The position numbers and the translations under genes were made by a program. DNA of 64,000 nucleotides. It comes from an uncultured Lachnospiraceae bacterium (GTDB taxonomy: Bacteria; Bacillota; Clostridia; Lachnospirales; Lachnospiraceae). Under the pieces are notes generated by a model. The model saw only the letters and a program-made list of their open reading frames with translations. It had not been told where the DNA came from and made no database searches. The DNA lies in the NCBI GenBank assembly GCA_910584965.1, contig CAJUDZ010000001.1, positions 124,001-188,000 on the forward strand, given 5' to 3'. Numbering within the stretch: position 1 is the first letter of the stretch; each line of letters opens with the position of its first letter. Positions 61,703-64,000 of the stretch are shown here, piece after piece.

Positions 61703-62191
61703 TCAGCGCCCGGTATCTGTTTCCGTATCGGATATGTCTCCGGCGGAAACGGCCTTTTCCAGTGAGGCGGTAATGGCATTCAACAAGATCATGGAAGTAT
61801 ACTTGCTGTCATCGGAATATGTAACGCCGTCCAGGCTCTGGTTCTGGATGATCTGGTTCGCAAGGTCCTCAAAGGATGGCTGAATCAGAGGATACATCGT
61901 TGTAACGGCTTCATCCAGATTGACAAGGCGTATGGAATTGATGTTCCTTTCGTCAACGGTGACTTCTATTTCCACAACGTTGTCGTTTAAAATCAAAGAA
62001 GTAGTATATACACCGGGAACATAGGTATTCGACGTTGTCTGCGTCATTGTCGGCACTGTTTCCGGTTTTTCTTCTTTTGGCAGAAACATGATGATGAGCA
62101 GGACAATGAAAAGAATACCGAGCACGGCAAGGATTCCGGTATAGATCAATTCTTTCACATGAAGCACAACAATTTTGGTTTTGGAACTCAT
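61703..62191 (-). CDS. Membrane-anchored FMN-binding-domain-like protein
   Basis: This 162-residue protein has one transmembrane helix (about 17-37) and an external domain with YVPGVYTTSLILNDNVVEIEV, VDERNINSIRLVNLDEAV, and TSMILLNAITASLEKAV, a pattern like FMN-binding (NqrC-type) domains. The Ser/Thr for covalent FMN is not in its usual SGAT context, so flavin binding is unproven. The start abuts the divergent GH2 gene (57 bases apart). Confidence 0.65.
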   Translation of the reverse strand: MSSKTKIVVLHVKELIYTGILAVLGILFIVLLIIMFLPKEEKPETVPTMTQTTSNTYVPGVYTTSLILNDNVVEIEVTVDERNINSIRLVNLDEAVTTMYPLIQPSFEDLANQIIQNQSLDGVTYSDDSKYTSMILLNAITASLEKAVSAGDISDTETDTGR

Positions 62192-62248
62192 AAAATAATA
62201 TCCCCATCGAAAATCTTTTTATCAGTCTATGAAAGGACGAACACAATT

Positions 62249-64000
62249 ATGAATGATATTGACAGGTTTTATGATCTGAGCGGCCTTTGGCTGGCCGATA
62301 TCGGCGACGGGAAACAGTATTCGGCGTCTCTTTCGGGAACGCTCGACGAAAACGGCATCGGATACGAGGACAGCGGAAGCGGACCGGTGCACCCGGATGA
62401 GGCGCTCGGTACACAGACGGCGGATGGGTCTGACGGAAGGCCGGAAGAGCGTAAGGCGGATGAGTCGGGCGGAGAACCGGAAGGACGCAGGAAAGATGAT
62501 TCGGGCAGAGAGCCGGCGGAAGACAGCCGCAGGCCGAACGCGCCGATTGCCACCCGGTTTACGAGAAAGCATACATATGAAGGAAAGGTGCGGTTTACCC
62601 GCAGCCTGAAGTTCGATGCGCCCCCCGGGAAACGGGTGTTTCTGGAAGCGGAACGGGCCAGATGTCTGCAGCTTTTTATCGACGGGAGGGAAGTTCCCGT
62701 TTTCGGCGCGGCGACGCTTTGTACGCCGTATGTATTTGAAGTCACGGGATTACTGAACGGCGATCACGATGTGACACTTGTGTCAGATAATAGCTATCCG
62801 GGACTGCCTCACGATGCCGTCGTGTATTCTTCCGCGGCCACGGACGAAACCCAGACGAACTGGAACGGGGTGCTCGGCTATCTCAGGCTGCGGACGGAAG
62901 AGCCGGTTTTTCCGGCGGCGGTGCGGGTATATCCGAGAGGAAAGGAACTGACGGTCAGCATCGGCATCCGTGCGTCCGGGTCATGGCAAGGTACGGCCAT
63001 CGTCCGGTCTGAGGCATTGAAAGACGGACAGGCGGAAGCGGCGGTGCGGACCGAGGGTGCGGGAGATATGGAAGAAACGGTTGTTTTTCCTTCTCTTGCG
63101 CTGCGGGACGATGTGAAGCGGTGGGACGAAGAAGAGGGTAATTTATACGAATTATCCGTCACTTTATCAAACGGAGCGGTCAAAACGGTAACGTTCGGCG
63201 TCCGGGATTTCGGCGCGGACGGTAACGGAAGACTTGCTTTGAACGGGAGAACCTTTTTTCTGCGGGGCGAAGCAAACTGCGCGGTCTTTCCGGAAACCGG
63301 ATATCCGCCGATGACGGCCGCCGCATGGCGGGAAATACTGCTGACATACCGTTCTTACGGCATCAACTGTATGCGTTTCCATTCCCATTGTCCGCCGGAG
63401 GCGGCTTTTACGGCTGCGGATGAACTGGGCATGATGATGCAGCCGGAGCTTTCCCACTGGAATCCGAAAGACGCTTTTGAATCGGAAGAAAGCTATGCCT
63501 ACTACCGGGCGGAGCTTCGGGGCATTTTGGAGATGCTCGCAAACCATCCTTCCTTCGTTATGCTGACATTCGGCAATGAACTGCATGCTCTTTCGAAAGG
63601 GCATGAACGAATGGACGAACTGCTTGCGATGGCAGACGAACTGGATAATACGAGACTGTATGCCAACGGCTCCAACGTGCATTATGGGGAAAAAGGATGC
63701 GATTCGAAGAGCGGTTTCTATACGTCTTCCAATTTTTATGATAAAGATCTCCGAGGAACTTTTGCCGGCATGAAGGGATATATCAACCATTGTTACCCCA
63801 ATGCGGCGGTGAATTTCGACGGAACGATGAAGGAACTGCGCAAGACTTATGAAAAGCCGGTTTTCAGTTTCGAAGTCGGACAGTTTGAAATACTCCCCGA
63901 TTTCCGGGAGCTGGAGGATTTTCGGGGAATTTCCGACCCGGCCAATTTCCGGCTGATTCAGGAAAAAGTGAAAGCGCGGGGCCTGGAGGCGGACTGGCCG
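62249..64000 (+). CDS. Glycoside hydrolase family 2 (beta-galactosidase/glucuronidase-like), 5' part
   Basis: The frame from ATG 62249 (AAAGGA upstream) stays open to the right edge (584 codons). It shows a sugar-binding start (FYDLSGLWLADIGDG), a jellyroll domain, an immunoglobulin-like domain and the TIM barrel beginning at FFLRGEANCAVFP; LTFGNELHAL has the acid/base Glu and FSFEVGQFE the likely nucleophile. It has no signal peptide, so it is cytoplasmic. About 60 residues (about 38-97, rich in Gly, Glu, Asp, Arg) form a low-complexity insert within the N-terminal domain, unusual for GH2. The true C-terminus is outside the window. Confidence 0.88.
   Translation, partial: MNDIDRFYDLSGLWLADIGDGKQYSASLSGTLDENGIGYEDSGSGPVHPDEALGTQTADGSDGRPEERKADESGGEPEGRRKDDSGREPAEDSRRPNAPIATRFTRKHTYEGKVRFTRSLKFDAPPGKRVFLEAERARCLQLFIDGREVPVFGAATLCTPYVFEVTGLLNGDHDVTLVSDNSYPGLPHDAVVYSSAATDETQTNWNGVLGYLRLRTEEPVFPAAVRVYPRGKELTVSIGIRASGSWQGTAIVRSEALKDGQAEAAVRTEGAGDMEETVVFPSLALRDDVKRWDEEEGNLYELSVTLSNGAVKTVTFGVRDFGADGNGRLALNGRTFFLRGEANCAVFPETGYPPMTAAAWREILLTYRSYGINCMRFHSHCPPEAAFTAADELGMMMQPELSHWNPKDAFESEESYAYYRAELRGILEMLANHPSFVMLTFGNELHALSKGHERMDELLAMADELDNTRLYANGSNVHYGEKGCDSKSGFYTSSNFYDKDLRGTFAGMKGYINHCYPNAAVNFDGTMKELRKTYEKPVFSFEVGQFEILPDFRELEDFRGISDPANFRLIQEKVKARGLEADWP

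Overview
The window looks like chromosome of a spore-forming, motile gut Clostridium, most likely Lachnospiraceae. I infer this from AGGAGG-type ribosome binding sites, a Csp-like S8 protease, a PdaB-like spore deacetylase, a FliD-like tail protein, and many glycoside hydrolases with AraC/LacI regulators and sugar transporters. No rRNA, tRNA or CRISPR array was found.

Region 1 (1-7.3 kb): the end of a subtilisin-like protease, then an AT-rich defence-like island. It holds a C-terminally truncated PIN toxin with a small overlapping partner, a 1014-residue Mrr-nuclease/NACHT NTPase, and an overlapping MotA/MotB (ZorA/ZorB-like) pair behind a strong hairpin. Region 2 (7.3-16.6 kb): an amidohydrolase with two paralogous AraC regulators, the second preceded by a 70-bp tandem repeat array, then a signal peptidase II, a lipoprotein behind a TACA-N2-TGTA operator, carbamate kinase, a PAS/degenerate GGDEF/EAL protein and a LacI regulator. 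Region 3 (16.7-20.6 kb): a xylulokinase / DUF4867 / fucose-arabinose isomerase operon. Region 4 (21.7-35.7 kb): a plant-polysaccharide locus with GH28, DUF624, AraC, a sugar ABC transporter, GH43, a six-hairpin glycosidase, GH4, a second AraC, an MFS permease and a DUF1349 protein.

Region 5 (36.5-45 kb) is the most remarkable. A PdaB-like sporulation polysaccharide deacetylase is split in two halves of the same orientation by a 7452-bp element. Its ends share CATGGGG, joining them there restores the reading frame, and the two element ends carry inverted arms (CCGC-N3-TAACCG and CGGTTA-N3-GCGG) centred on that core, as expected of a large serine recombinase attP. The element encodes the recombinase, a small coupled ORF, a repeat-built coiled-coil protein and a five-gene NAD cassette: nicotinamidase, a PRPP-synthetase-like protein, a NAMPT/NaPRT-type transferase, NadE and NrtR. 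It resembles the sigK skin element in layout but carries an NAD salvage or replenishment operon.

Region 6 (45-64 kb): a response regulator / ABC exporter / histidine kinase module with direct-repeat sites, a PIN/NYN-like protein, a glycosyltransferase, HisC, a small-multidrug-export protein, a membrane-anchored GH20 enzyme, a methyltransferase, Hsp33, a second (glutamine-dependent) NadE, an FMN-binding-like protein and the start of a GH2 enzyme with an unusual low-complexity insert. Similar GAGAATGC/GCATTCTC palindromes recur in at least four intergenic places.
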